Shown here piece after piece: positions 1 to 6,355 of a DNA stretch of 8,217 nucleotides. Below the pieces are notes generated by a model. That model made no database searches and was not told the DNA's origin. It saw only the letters and a program-made list of their open reading frames with translations. The DNA is from Lamprocystis purpurea (GTDB taxonomy: Bacteria; Pseudomonadota; Gammaproteobacteria; Chromatiales; Chromatiaceae): positions 1 through 8,217 of the forward strand of contig DYRB01000113.1 of the NCBI GenBank assembly GCA_020718945.1. The letters are read 5' to 3'. The first letter of the stretch is position 1, and each line of letters begins with the position of its first letter. The translations under genes were made by a program, and so were the position numbers.

Positions 1-521
1 CGGATCGGCTCGGCATTGGTCTCCGCCCGACGCGACTTGCTCGACAGTATGCCCAACATGCGGTCGGAGTCGCGCACCGAGGAGACCTCGGGGTTGGTGA
101 CCACGATGGCGTCGTCGGCGAAGTACATGGCCATGGTCGCGCCGTGCTCAATGCCCGCCGGGGAGTCGCAGACGATGTAGTCGAAGGTCTTGGTCAGTTC
201 TTCCAGGACGGTACCCACCCCCTCCTTGGTCAGGGCCTCCTTGTCGCGGGTCTGGGAGGCCGGCAGCACGTACAGGTTGTCGCAGCGCTTGTCGCGGATC
301 AGGGCCTGGTTGAGGTTGGCCTCGCGGTTGATGACGTTGACGAAGTCATAGACCACGCGACGCTCGCACCCCATGATCAGGTCCAGGTTGCGCAGACCCA
401 CGTCGAAGTCGATGACCGCCGTGCGGCTGCCGCGCAGGGCCAGCCCCATGGCCAGGGCTGCACTGGTGGTGGTCTTGCCCACGCCGCCCTTACCGGACGT
501 GATTACGATGATTCTCGCCAA
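1..521 (-). CDS. minD: Septum site-determining protein MinD, C-terminus off window
   Basis: MinD is a membrane-associated ParA/MinD-type ATPase that recruits and activates MinC at the membrane and, with MinE, drives pole-to-pole oscillation that places the division septum at midcell. The 173 visible residues (family length is about 270) start MARIIVITSGKGGVGKTT, the deviant Walker A with signature Lys11 and Lys16. VIDFDVGLRNLD follows around residues 36-47 (switch I) and DSPAGIE around 119-125 (switch II). The start is TTG at 521-519: the homology begins exactly there and an AAGGAGGG Shine-Dalgarno lies 7 nt upstream (529-536). The C-terminal amphipathic membrane helix is beyond the left edge. 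It lies 120 bp downstream of minC on the same strand; minE would be expected next. Identification is secure. Confidence 0.97.
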   Translation of the reverse strand, partial: MARIIVITSGKGGVGKTTTSAALAMGLALRGSRTAVIDFDVGLRNLDLIMGCERRVVYDFVNVINREANLNQALIRDKRCDNLYVLPASQTRDKEALTKEGVGTVLEELTKTFDYIVCDSPAGIEHGATMAMYFADDAIVVTNPEVSSVRDSDRMLGILSSKSRRAETNAEPI

Positions 522-551
522 GTTGACACCCTCCTTCGGGGGTTGATCCTT

Positions 552-564
552 CGGTTAGCATTAC
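552..564 (+). repeat. 13-mer CGGTTAGCATTAC, copy in minC-minD gap
   Basis: This 13-base sequence is exactly repeated in inverted orientation at 1450-1462, upstream of minC. The present copy lies about 30 bp upstream of the minD start codon. Only the repetition is seen; the function is unknown. A binding site for a shared regulator is one possibility. Confidence 0.5.
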
Positions 565-603
565 GAAAACGGTGGTGTCGGGCAGGCCTGGGTCCGACCC
601 GTT

Positions 604-632
604 GGGGCGCCGCGTCTGTGCGCCGCTGCCCC
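604..632 (-). other. Imperfect GC hairpin in the minC-minD gap
   Basis: Just after the minC stop, GGGGC (604-608) can pair with GCCCC (628-632), and the stem continues inward through GC pairs interrupted by one bulge and one mismatch. No U-run follows on the minus strand, so it is not a canonical intrinsic terminator. It could be an attenuator or RNA-stability element between the two cistrons, or chance in GC-rich DNA. Confidence 0.3.
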
Positions 633-641
633 GATTGAATC

Positions 642-1379
642 CTAGAGCCGCTCGATGCGCAGCACCTTCTGATCCAGGTATATCTGTACCGGCCCGCCCT
701 TGACCTCGTTGGGGATGTTCTCGCTGACCCGATAGTGGCCGGCCACCGAGACCAGTTCCGCCTGGAGGTCCTGGCAGAAAATGCGCGCCTCGGTATCACC
801 CTTCATCCCCGCCAGGGCCCGGCCGCGCAGGGGTCCGTAGACGTGGATGTTGCCATCGGCCATCAGCTCGGCCCCAGGGCTCACCGACGCCACCACCGAC
901 AGGTCGCCGCCGGCGGCGTAGATCCGCTGGCCCGAGCGCACCGGGCGGGTGATCAGGGTGAAGGGGCTGCCGGGCTTGGGGGCGGGCTCCGGCTCGGGCT
1001 CGGGCCGGGAGGCCCTGGCCGCGGACGGTGCCATGCGCCGTACCAGGGCATCGCCCAGGATGGCCAGTTCCATGCCCTCGGCGGCGACGTGCTGGGCCTG
1101 GGTGCCACCGCGCACGCCGAAGGGGATCATGCCGAAGCCACGCAGCAGGCCCACCAGCAGGGGGAACTGGACCTCGCCGGCCGACTCGGTCAGGCCGGTC
1201 AGGTCTATGACCACCGGGGTGTTGCGAAAGAAGTCCGGGGCCTGCTCGACCTTGGCCCCGATCTCCTCGGCCACCGCGTCCATGTCGACGCCCAGGAGTC
1301 GAATGACCGGCAGGGTGAAACCTGCCGCCTTGAGTTCGAAGGCCGGGGGCGGCGCGGATTGCTGTGCACTGGCGGTCAT
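642..1379 (-). CDS. minC: Septum site-determining protein MinC
   Basis: MinC is the FtsZ polymerisation inhibitor of the Min system. It is recruited to the membrane by MinD and blocks Z-ring assembly near the poles. The 245-residue product has the two-domain layout of the family. The N-terminal MinC_N domain is at about 12-115 and contains VVIDLTGL at 56-63. A Pro/Glu-rich linker with repeated EP dipeptides is at about 126-137. The C-terminal beta-helix domain is at about 140-245 and contains the conserved RSGQ (148-151), GDL, SPGAEL, DGNIHVYGPLRGRALAG and the MinD-binding and dimerisation surface. The ATG start has no strong Shine-Dalgarno, but the homologous N-terminus begins close by. A plausible sigma-70 promoter lies about 75 bp upstream. 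It is followed by minD after 120 bp, a wider gap than in E. coli. Confidence 0.97.
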   Translation of the reverse strand: MTASAQQSAPPPAFELKAAGFTLPVIRLLGVDMDAVAEEIGAKVEQAPDFFRNTPVVIDLTGLTESAGEVQFPLLVGLLRGFGMIPFGVRGGTQAQHVAAEGMELAILGDALVRRMAPSAARASRPEPEPEPAPKPGSPFTLITRPVRSGQRIYAAGGDLSVVASVSPGAELMADGNIHVYGPLRGRALAGMKGDTEARIFCQDLQAELVSVAGHYRVSENIPNEVKGGPVQIYLDQKVLRIERL

Positions 1380-1449
1380 GCGATTGGTAACTTGAGTCCC
1401 TGGAGGCTGGGGATAGGACCCGCCCCGGGGGCGGTATCGTCAACGGGCG

Positions 1450-1462
1450 GTAATGCTAACCG
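1450..1462 (-). repeat. 13-mer CGGTTAGCATTAC, copy at the minC promoter
   Basis: This is the exact minus-strand copy of the 13-mer at 552-564. It overlaps the proposed -10 element of the minC promoter. A related ten bases, CGGTTAGAAT, occurs at 6313-6322. Confidence 0.5.
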
Positions 1463-1480
1463 GAGCGCGCCCCTTGTCAT
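1453..1480 (-). promoter_or_regulatory. Candidate sigma-70 promoter for minC(D)
   Basis: On the minus strand ATGACA (1480-1475, five of six consensus bases) is followed after 16 bp by TAGCAT (1458-1453, four of six). Transcription would start near 1446, giving a leader of about 67 nt before the minC ATG. The -10 lies inside the 13-mer repeated in the minC-minD gap. This is a motif match only. Confidence 0.4.
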
Positions 1481-1481
1481 A

Positions 1482-1510
1482 GGGCGGCTTAAAAAATTCA
1501 AGGGCCGCCC
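1482..1510 (-). terminator. Hairpin between hinT and minC, possible atypical terminator
   Basis: A perfect 7-bp stem GGGCGGC/GCCGCCC (1482-1488 with 1504-1510) can be extended by two A-T pairs across a 2-base bulge. It sits 22 bp past the hinT stop and directly upstream of the putative minC promoter. The six-T run is in the loop rather than after the stem, so it does not fit the classic intrinsic terminator. The position suggests separation of the recR-hinT and min transcripts. Confidence 0.35.
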
Positions 1511-1532
1511 CGCCGGCAAGTCGGTAGCCGCA

Positions 1533-1877
1533 TCAGCCCGGCGGCCACTGCATGGGGCGCCCGCCGAGCAGGTGCAGGTGCAGATGGAACACCGTCTGGC
1601 CCCCGGCGGCGTTGCAATTGATCACCACCCGGTAGCCGGCCTCGGCGATGCCGACCTGTTTCGCCACCCGGGCGGCGGCCAGGAACAGCTTGCCGACCAG
1701 TTCCGCGTCCTCCTCTTCCAAGTGGTTCAGGGTCGGGATGGGCTTGCGCGGGATGATCAGGATGTGGGTCGGGGCCTGGGGACTCAGGTCCCGGAAGGCG
1801 ACCAGGTCGTCGTCCTGGTAAAGGATGTCGGCAGGGATCTCCCCCGCGGCGATGCGCCCAAAGATGGTGTCAGACAC
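1533..1877 (-). CDS. hinT: HIT-family purine nucleoside phosphoramidase (HinT-like)
   Basis: HinT proteins are small cytoplasmic HIT-superfamily hydrolases that cleave AMP-linked phosphoramidates and acyl-adenylates. The 114-residue product begins VSDTIFGRIAAGEIPADILY, typical of bacterial HinT. It carries DLSPQAPTHILIIP at about 30-43 and the HIT signature HLHLHLL at 98-104, in which the middle His100 is the expected catalytic nucleophile, preceded by GGQTVF. The GTG start (1877-1875) is chosen because homology begins there and AGGAGG lies 5 nt upstream. An in-frame ATG further upstream would overlap recR and add non-homologous residues. It lies 19 bp after the recR stop, so it is very likely cotranscribed with recR. 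The family assignment is firm; the physiological substrate is not known from sequence. Confidence 0.95.
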   Translation of the reverse strand: MSDTIFGRIAAGEIPADILYQDDDLVAFRDLSPQAPTHILIIPRKPIPTLNHLEEEDAELVGKLFLAAARVAKQVGIAEAGYRVVINCNAAGGQTVFHLHLHLLGGRPMQWPPG

Positions 1878-1896
1878 GTTGTCCTCCTGAATTGGA

Positions 1897-2493
1897 TCAG
1901 ATCGCATGGCGGCCGGCGAAGGCGTGGGCCAGGGTGCCGCCGTCCACATGCTCCAGTTCGCCGCCCAGGGGCACCCCGTGGGCGATGCGGGTGACCCGCA
2001 CCCCGTGCCGGGCGGCCTGTTCGGCGATGTAGTTGGAGGTGGCGATGCCCTCCACGGTGGCGCTCACCGCCAGGATCAGCTCCGCCAGCCCCCCCTCCCG
2101 GAAACGCGCCTCCAGCACATCCAGACCGAGCTGGGCCGGACCCAGGCCGTCCAGGGGCGAGAGCCGCCCGCCCAGCACGAAATAGAGCCCGCGGAACCCC
2201 GTCGCCTGCTCGATGGCGACGATCTCCGCCGGGTTCTCCACGATGCACAGCAGGCTCGGGTCGCGATTGGGGTTGGCGCACAGGGCGCACAGGGCCTGTT
2301 CGCTGAGCGTCCGGCAACGGGCGCAGCGGTTGATGCGCTCCATGGCGTCGCCGAGGACCACCGCCAGGCGCCGCCCGCCCTCCCGGTCGTGGTCCAGGAG
2401 GTGGAAGGCGATGCGCTGGGCCGACTTGGGCCCCACCCCCGGCAGGCAGCGCAGGGCGTCGATGAGCTGGTTGAGGAGCGAGCGCTCGGCCAT
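1897..2493 (-). CDS. recR: Recombination mediator protein RecR
   Basis: RecR acts with RecO and RecF to load RecA at single-strand gaps in the RecFOR pathway, forming a DNA-clamp-like ring in the cytoplasm. The product has the usual length of 198 residues. A helix-hairpin-helix segment lies near residues 10-30 (LPGVGPKSAQRIAFHLL). Four zinc-ligand cysteines are at 57, 60, 69 and 72 (CARC...CALC). The Toprim domain at about 80-175 opens with LLCIVENPAEIVAIE. The conserved C-terminal block AHGVPLGGELEHVDGGTLAHA is at about 171-191. The ATG start gives the standard N-terminus MAERSLLNQLIDALR, although no strong Shine-Dalgarno is visible. It starts 11 bp after the ybaB stop, the conserved dnaX-ybaB-recR arrangement. 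Confidence 0.97.
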   Translation of the reverse strand: MAERSLLNQLIDALRCLPGVGPKSAQRIAFHLLDHDREGGRRLAVVLGDAMERINRCARCRTLSEQALCALCANPNRDPSLLCIVENPAEIVAIEQATGFRGLYFVLGGRLSPLDGLGPAQLGLDVLEARFREGGLAELILAVSATVEGIATSNYIAEQAARHGVRVTRIAHGVPLGGELEHVDGGTLAHAFAGRHAI

Positions 2494-2504
2494 GGACTGG
2501 GGAC

Positions 2505-2828
2505 TCAGAAGGGCAGCTTGAAGCCGGGGGGCAGGGGCAGGCCTGAGGTCACGTCGGCCATGCTCGACTGGGTGCGCTCGGCCACCCGCTGTACCGCGGC
2601 ATTGACCGCGGCGGCCACCAGGTCCTCCAGCATCTCCCGATCATCGCCCATGAGCGCTGGGTCTATGACCACGCGCTTGACCTCGTGGCGGCCGTTCATC
2701 ACGACCTTGACCATACCGCCACCGGACTCGCCGGTGACCTCCTCCTGGGCCAGGCGCTCCTGGGCGCGCTGGAGGTCCTCCTGCATCTTCTGGGCCTGCT
2801 TCAGGATATTGCCTAGTCCGCCTTTCAC
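2505..2828 (-). CDS. ybaB: YbaB/EbfC family nucleoid-associated protein
   Basis: YbaB/EbfC proteins are small dimeric DNA-binding proteins of the nucleoid, almost always encoded between dnaX and recR. The 107-residue product matches the family length. It has an N-terminal coiled-coil helix (about residues 5-30, KQAQKMQEDLQRAQERLAQE), a central beta segment (GMVKVVMNGRHEVKRVVIDP, about 38-57), a second helix (about 60-85) and a Pro/Gly-rich tail ending PPGFKLPF. The start is GTG at 2828-2826: KGGLGNILKQAQKMQ is the usual beginning, and a GAGG ribosome-binding motif lies about 9 nt upstream. An ATG further upstream would read through the inverted repeat at 2871-2992 and is rejected. Cotranscription with recR is expected. 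Confidence 0.95.
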   Translation of the reverse strand: MKGGLGNILKQAQKMQEDLQRAQERLAQEEVTGESGGGMVKVVMNGRHEVKRVVIDPALMGDDREMLEDLVAAAVNAAVQRVAERTQSSMADVTSGLPLPPGFKLPF

Positions 2829-2870
2829 TTGGGGCACCTCGCGTCGAATGGGTTTAGGAGAGAAGATGGG

Positions 2871-2992
2871 GCCGCAAATGAACGCAAATGAACGCGAATG
2901 GGCCCTGCGCTCGGTGCCACAGCCGGCAGGTTCGACCCAGGAGGCCCATGCGGACCCTGGTACATTGGCGTGCATTTGCGTTCATTTGCGGC
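2871..2992. repeat. Dispersed-type inverted repeat with 10-bp unit (CGCAAATGAA)
   Basis: Two 30-bp arms, 2871-2900 and 2963-2992, are reverse complements at 28 of 30 positions and are separated by a 62-bp loop. Each arm is about three copies of a 10-bp unit, CGCAAATGAA, of which the third is degenerate. The element fills most of the gap between the dnaX stop (3002) and the ybaB start (2828), and as RNA would form a long stem-loop. From memory, repeats of this kind are scattered through many bacterial genomes and give spurious peptides such as MNANE or FAFICVHLR. I see no clear target-site duplication. Confidence 0.8.
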
Positions 2993-3001
2993 AAAAAGTT
3001 C

Positions 3002-4843
3002 TCAGTCGGCCGGCCGAATACTGTCGGGGACCCACTCCGCGTCAAAGCGCTCCTTGAGCCCCAGGGCCACCGGGTCGGCGTGCATGCCCGCCACCGCCTG
3101 GGCCTGACGCTCCGCGTCCTGGCGCACCCGGCGCCGGGCCGGGGTGTCCTGTTCGGGCTTGCGCACCTGGATGTCCAGGGTCACCGGGGTCCCCAGGGCC
3201 CCGGCCAGGGCGCTGCGCAGGCGCTCGACTGCCGAGGGGATCTGAGTATTCTCGCCGGCCGGGTCCAGGTTGAGGCACAGCCGAGCCCCGTCCCAGGAGG
3301 CCAGTTGGCAGTTGCTGGCCAGTTCGGCGGCCAGGGCGCGCAGGCCGAGGCTTGCGACCAGGGGGTGCCAGTCCTCGGGGCCCTGGAGCCTGGCCTTGGC
3401 CACCGCGGGCGACGCGGCGGCCGGCGGTCCCTGGCGACCCGGCGACGCGGGTTCCGCCCTATCGGCCCGGCCCGGTGGCGCGACCCTGGGGGCGCGCTGC
3501 GCCCGCGGGTCGGCCACGGGGGCAGCGCCATCGGGGTCGAAGGCCAGGCCGGGATCGAAACCGCCGAAATCCCCGTCAGCCACCGACGCGGGCGGGCGCA
3601 GGGCCGGGTTGGGGCTGGATGGGGCGGCAGCGGCGCTGGCCGGACGCACGACCCTGGCCTGGGGTTGAACAACCGGCACCGATGCAGCCGTTGGCGGGGT
3701 CGCCGGGCGAGGCCCGGCCCCGACCGACGCGCCGGTGTTCGACCTGGCCGTCGGCGCAGCCTCGGGCCGAAAAGCCAGGGCCCGCAGCAGGACCATCTCC
3801 AGCCCGGTGCGCGGGTCCGGGGCCAGGGGCAGGTCTTGCTGGCCGAGCAGGACCACCTGGTAGAAGAGCTGCACGTCCTCCGGGGCCAGGCGGGAGGCCA
3901 GGTCGGCGATGCGCCCCCGGTCCGGGTCCTCGGCGGCCAGGGTCGCCGGGACCTGCTGACGCAGCGCGATGCGGTGCAGCAGGAGCAGCAGTTCCCGCAA
4001 GACCTCCCCCAGGTCCGGGGTCAGGTCCTGGATGCGTGCCACCTCCGCCAGGACCCGGGCCCCCTCCCCCGCCGCCAGGGCCTCCGCCAGGTCCAGGGTC
4101 AGGCCCCGGCCCACGGTGCCGAGCATGGCCCCGACCTCGTCGTAGACCACCTGCCCGCCGCCGAAGGCGATGGCCTGATCCAGCAGGCTGAGCCCGTCGC
4201 GCATGCTGCCGTCCGCCGCCCGCGCCAGCAGGGCCAGGGCTTGTGGGTCACTCGGGATGCCCTCGACCTCCAGGATGTGCGCCAACTGCCCCTGGATCTC
4301 CCCGGGGGACAGGCGCTTGAGGGTGAATTGCAGGCAGCGAGACAGCACCGTCACCGGGACCTTCTGGGGGTCCGTGGTGGCGAGCAGGAACTTCACATGG
4401 GGGGGCGGCTCTTCCAGGGTCTTGAGCAGGGCATTGAAGCTCCCCGTGGAGAGCATGTGCACCTCGTCGATGAGGTACACCTTGTAGCGCCCGCTGATGG
4501 GGGCGAAGGGGACGTTGTCCATCAGCTCGCGGGTCTGATCGACCTTGGAGCGTGAGGCGGCGTCCACCTCCAGCAGATCCACGAAGCGCCCCTCGTCCAC
4601 AGCGCGACAGGCCGAGCAGACCCCACAGGGGGTGGAACTGACCCCCTGCTCACAGTTGAGGGCCTTGGACAGGATGCGCGCCAAGGTGGTCTTGCCCACC
4701 CCGCGGGTCCCGGTGAAGAGATAGGCGTGATGGAGTTGGCCGCGGTCCAGGGCGTTGGACAGGGCGCGCACCACATGGCCCTGCCCCACCATGTCCGCGA
4801 AGGACCTGGGGCGCCATTTGCGTGCCAGTACCTGATAGGACAT
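3002..4843 (-). CDS. dnaX: DNA polymerase III subunit tau/gamma
   Basis: DnaX is the ATPase subunit of the clamp loader; tau also tethers polymerase cores and DnaB helicase at the fork. The product is 613 residues from the ATG at 4843, where the standard N-terminus MSYQVLARKWRPRSF begins. Domains seen are Walker A GTRGVGKTT (45-53), four zinc-binding cysteines at 64, 73, 76 and 79, Walker B LIDE (124-127), the SRC arginine-finger motif (168-170) and the domain III collar up to about 360. A Pro/Ala-rich linker (about 360-488) and a tau C-terminal domain from DWHPLVASLGLRALA (about 491 on) follow. An earlier in-frame ATG would overlap the SRP RNA gene and is rejected. No strong Shine-Dalgarno is visible. 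I find no A-rich slippery heptamer for making gamma by frameshifting. Confidence 0.97.
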   Translation of the reverse strand: MSYQVLARKWRPRSFADMVGQGHVVRALSNALDRGQLHHAYLFTGTRGVGKTTLARILSKALNCEQGVSSTPCGVCSACRAVDEGRFVDLLEVDAASRSKVDQTRELMDNVPFAPISGRYKVYLIDEVHMLSTGSFNALLKTLEEPPPHVKFLLATTDPQKVPVTVLSRCLQFTLKRLSPGEIQGQLAHILEVEGIPSDPQALALLARAADGSMRDGLSLLDQAIAFGGGQVVYDEVGAMLGTVGRGLTLDLAEALAAGEGARVLAEVARIQDLTPDLGEVLRELLLLLHRIALRQQVPATLAAEDPDRGRIADLASRLAPEDVQLFYQVVLLGQQDLPLAPDPRTGLEMVLLRALAFRPEAAPTARSNTGASVGAGPRPATPPTAASVPVVQPQARVVRPASAAAAPSSPNPALRPPASVADGDFGGFDPGLAFDPDGAAPVADPRAQRAPRVAPPGRADRAEPASPGRQGPPAAASPAVAKARLQGPEDWHPLVASLGLRALAAELASNCQLASWDGARLCLNLDPAGENTQIPSAVERLRSALAGALGTPVTLDIQVRKPEQDTPARRRVRQDAERQAQAVAGMHADPVALGLKERFDAEWVPDSIRPAD

Positions 4844-4910
4844 GGGGTGCCGTCGCCGGGGTGGTGGAGTCAGCGCCGGAGTGTACCCGAAGGGGGGGCG
4901 GCCTTCACGC

Positions 4911-4922
4911 CCGCCCGGGCGG
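4911..4922. other. 12-bp palindrome in the ffs-dnaX gap
   Basis: CCGCCCGGGCGG is a perfect palindrome between ffs and dnaX. Together with GGGCGGCC copies at 4896-4903 and 4917-4924, it allows alternative stems in the dnaX leader. It could be an operator or leader structure, or simply GC-rich background. Confidence 0.25.
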
Positions 4923-4943
4923 CCGATGACCAGAGCAGACATC

Positions 4944-4960
4944 CAAAAGAGGGAGGCGGC
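4944..4960 (-). terminator. Probable end of ffs: GC stem followed by a U-rich tail
   Basis: The closing 3' strand of the SRP RNA stem (GGCCGCC) is followed on the minus strand by UCCCUCUUUU. The RNA's own terminal stem plus this tail could act as a weak intrinsic terminator, as at other small RNA genes. The tail is interrupted by C residues. Confidence 0.4.
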
Positions 4961-5065
4961 CACGCCAGCCACACCCCGGCACACACATCTACCGCTGCGG
5001 CTGCTCCCTTCCGGGCCTGACCGGGTTCACGGTTTCGCGTTGCGGGGGGACCGGCGCGGACCACC
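4955..5065 (-). ncRNA. ffs: Signal recognition particle 4.5S RNA (small bacterial type)
   Basis: The 4.5S RNA binds Ffh (SRP54) and targets nascent membrane proteins to FtsY. The minus strand carries the diagnostic apical region around 5022-4999: GGUCAGGCCCGGAAGGGAGC, containing the GGAA tetraloop and the asymmetric internal loop recognised by the Ffh M domain. Flanking it are CCCGCAACGC on the 5' side and GUGUGCCGGGGUGUGGCUGGC on the 3' side, both close to E. coli ffs. The ends are set by pairing of 5' GGUGGUC (from 5065) with 3' GGCCGCC (to 4955), about 111 nt against 114 in E. coli. The boundaries are good to roughly 5-10 nt. Location just upstream of dnaX is a recurring arrangement. Confidence 0.93.
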
Positions 5066-5070
5066 ATAGA

Positions 5071-5099
5071 GGCGGCCCCGGGGGGACCCCAGGACCGCC
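5071..5099 (-). other. 13-bp GC hairpin between the GT2-GtrA gene and ffs
   Basis: On the minus strand GGCGGUCCUGGGG pairs at all 13 positions (two G-U wobbles) with CCCCGGGGCCGCC across a UCC loop. It begins 55 nt after the glycosyltransferase stop and ends 5 nt before the ffs 5' stem. No U-tract follows. It could end the upstream transcript, be a 5' extension trimmed from the 4.5S precursor, or both. Confidence 0.55.
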
Positions 5100-5154
5100 G
5101 CGGACGTTAACAAAGGCGGGCAGCGAATACAAGCGCGGCGACCTGGGCGACAGA

Positions 5155-6276
5155 TCAACCGGGCTTGGGCTTGCGCCAGGTATAGACGGCGGTAACGGCG
5201 TAGTTCCACACGGCCCCGACCAGGATGCCGGCCACCGCGGACAGCACCCAGGACGAGTCGGCCTGGTACAGGTAGGTGGCGATGCCGACGTTGGCCAGGG
5301 CCCCGACGCTGCATGCGAGCACGAAAGACACCCAGCCCCATAGCAGGTCCCGGCCGCGCAGGCGCATGTCGCGGTAGGTCAGGATGTTGTTCAGGAAGAA
5401 GTTGCTGGTCATGGCCACCAGGGTCGCCGCCGACTGGCCGACCAGGAAGGATGCCCCGCCCTCCCGATGCAGGGCCCAGAGCACCGCCAGGTGGACAAAG
5501 ACCCCCAGGCCGCCGATCAGGGAGAAGGCGATGAAACGGATGGGAATCCAGGGCCCGAGGAACTTCTGCATGACCATCAGCAGGTATTCCCAGAGCACCG
5601 CCTTGTCGAGCTTGCTGGCCCCGGCCGTGCGCAGGCGGAACTCGTAGGGGACTTCCTTGAAGCTCGGCGGCTGGGGACAGGAGGCGAAGATGTCGAGCAG
5701 GATCTTGTAGCCGACCCCACTCAGACCCCGCACGCAGGACTGGAGCAGCCCCGCCTTGAGCATGAAGAAGCCGCTCATGGGGTCCTGGAGATCGACCTTG
5801 ATGAGCAGCCGCCCCAGGGCCCCGGCGAAGCGGCTCATGGACTGGCGCCTCGCATCCCAGTCCCCGACCCCGCCGCCGGCCACATAGCGGCTGCCGACCA
5901 CGATGTCCAGGTTCTCGCCCTTGAGGGTGGAGAGCATGAGCGGGAGCCGGGTCTCGTCGTGCTGGAGGTCGCCGTCGATCACCGCGATATAGGGCGCGGC
6001 GGTGGCCAGCATCCCCTCGATGCAGGCCGAGGACAGGCCGCGCCGGCCCACCCGTTGGAGGACGCGCACCCGTCTGTCCTTGGCTGCGATGTCCCGGGCC
6101 AGGCGCCAGGTCTGATCGGCGGAGTCGTCATCGACGAAGATCAGTTCCCAGTCGATGCCGTCCAGGGCGGCGGCGACCCGGCGCACTATCTCCGCGACGT
6201 TGTCCGCCTCGTTGTAGGTCGGGACCACGACGGCCAACTCGGGGGCTGGACACTGTTGGGACTTGGACTCTGGCAT
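5155..6276 (-). CDS. GT2 polyprenyl-phosphate glycosyltransferase fused to GtrA domain
   Basis: The predicted role is transfer of a sugar from a nucleotide donor to polyprenyl phosphate at the cytoplasmic face, as in dolichol-phosphate mannose synthase-like enzymes. The GtrA part is usually thought to anchor the complex or help move the lipid-linked sugar across the membrane. The 373-residue product has a GT-A fold domain at about 13-240: VVVPTYNEADN (16-26), VDDDS (48-52), the metal/nucleotide motif DGDLQ (101-105), DPMSGFF (165-171) and the RLRTAGASKLD block near 215-224. A GtrA domain of about four membrane segments covers about 246-367 (IRFIAFSLIGGLGVFVHLAV; NFFLNNILTYRD; a final WNYAVTAVYTWRK). 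The start codon is uncertain because no clear Shine-Dalgarno precedes it. The sugar cannot be read from sequence. A GT39 enzyme is encoded divergently next door, consistent with a donor-user pair. Confidence 0.93.
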   Translation of the reverse strand: MPESKSQQCPAPELAVVVPTYNEADNVAEIVRRVAAALDGIDWELIFVDDDSADQTWRLARDIAAKDRRVRVLQRVGRRGLSSACIEGMLATAAPYIAVIDGDLQHDETRLPLMLSTLKGENLDIVVGSRYVAGGGVGDWDARRQSMSRFAGALGRLLIKVDLQDPMSGFFMLKAGLLQSCVRGLSGVGYKILLDIFASCPQPPSFKEVPYEFRLRTAGASKLDKAVLWEYLLMVMQKFLGPWIPIRFIAFSLIGGLGVFVHLAVLWALHREGGASFLVGQSAATLVAMTSNFFLNNILTYRDMRLRGRDLLWGWVSFVLACSVGALANVGIATYLYQADSSWVLSAVAGILVGAVWNYAVTAVYTWRKPKPG

Positions 6277-6355
6277 GGATCGGCCATCCGCGGGGGCCTG
6301 GGCAGGCCGGTTCGGTTAGAATGCGCCGCGCCCCGGGGGCCCGGCGGAGTCGAGG

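Noticed and set aside
984..1010. Hexamer tandem repeat (GGCTCG-type) in minC
   Set aside because: It encodes the Glu-Pro linker between the MinC domains; low-complexity coding sequence explains it.
735..1994. 419-codon plus-strand frame opposite minC and hinT
   Set aside because: It spans two well-identified minus-strand genes and the gap between them. The composition is typical of an antisense shadow.
2871..2992. CRISPR-like array
   Set aside because: There are only two arms, in inverted orientation, with 10-bp units and no uniform spacers. It is an inverted repeat, not a CRISPR.
2854..3045. Small frames encoding FAFICVHLR / MNANE-like peptides
   Set aside because: They are translations of the CGCAAATGAA repeat arms, a familiar source of spurious small-protein annotations.
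1906..3057. 383-codon plus-strand frame opposite recR and ybaB
   Set aside because: It is antisense to two conserved genes and its tail reads through the dispersed repeat (MNANE-type peptide).
2888..4555. Very long plus-strand open frame (555 codons) opposite dnaX
   Set aside because: It is antisense to an unambiguous dnaX, rich in Gly, Pro, Arg and Gln, with no recognisable domain. Long antisense frames are expected at this GC content, and it begins inside the 2871-2992 repeat.
6295..6322. Plus-strand promoter built on TAGAAT at 6317-6322
   Set aside because: No acceptable -35 at 16-18 bp, and it would leave a leader of over 300 nt running through the whole MITE-like element before the GT39 gene.
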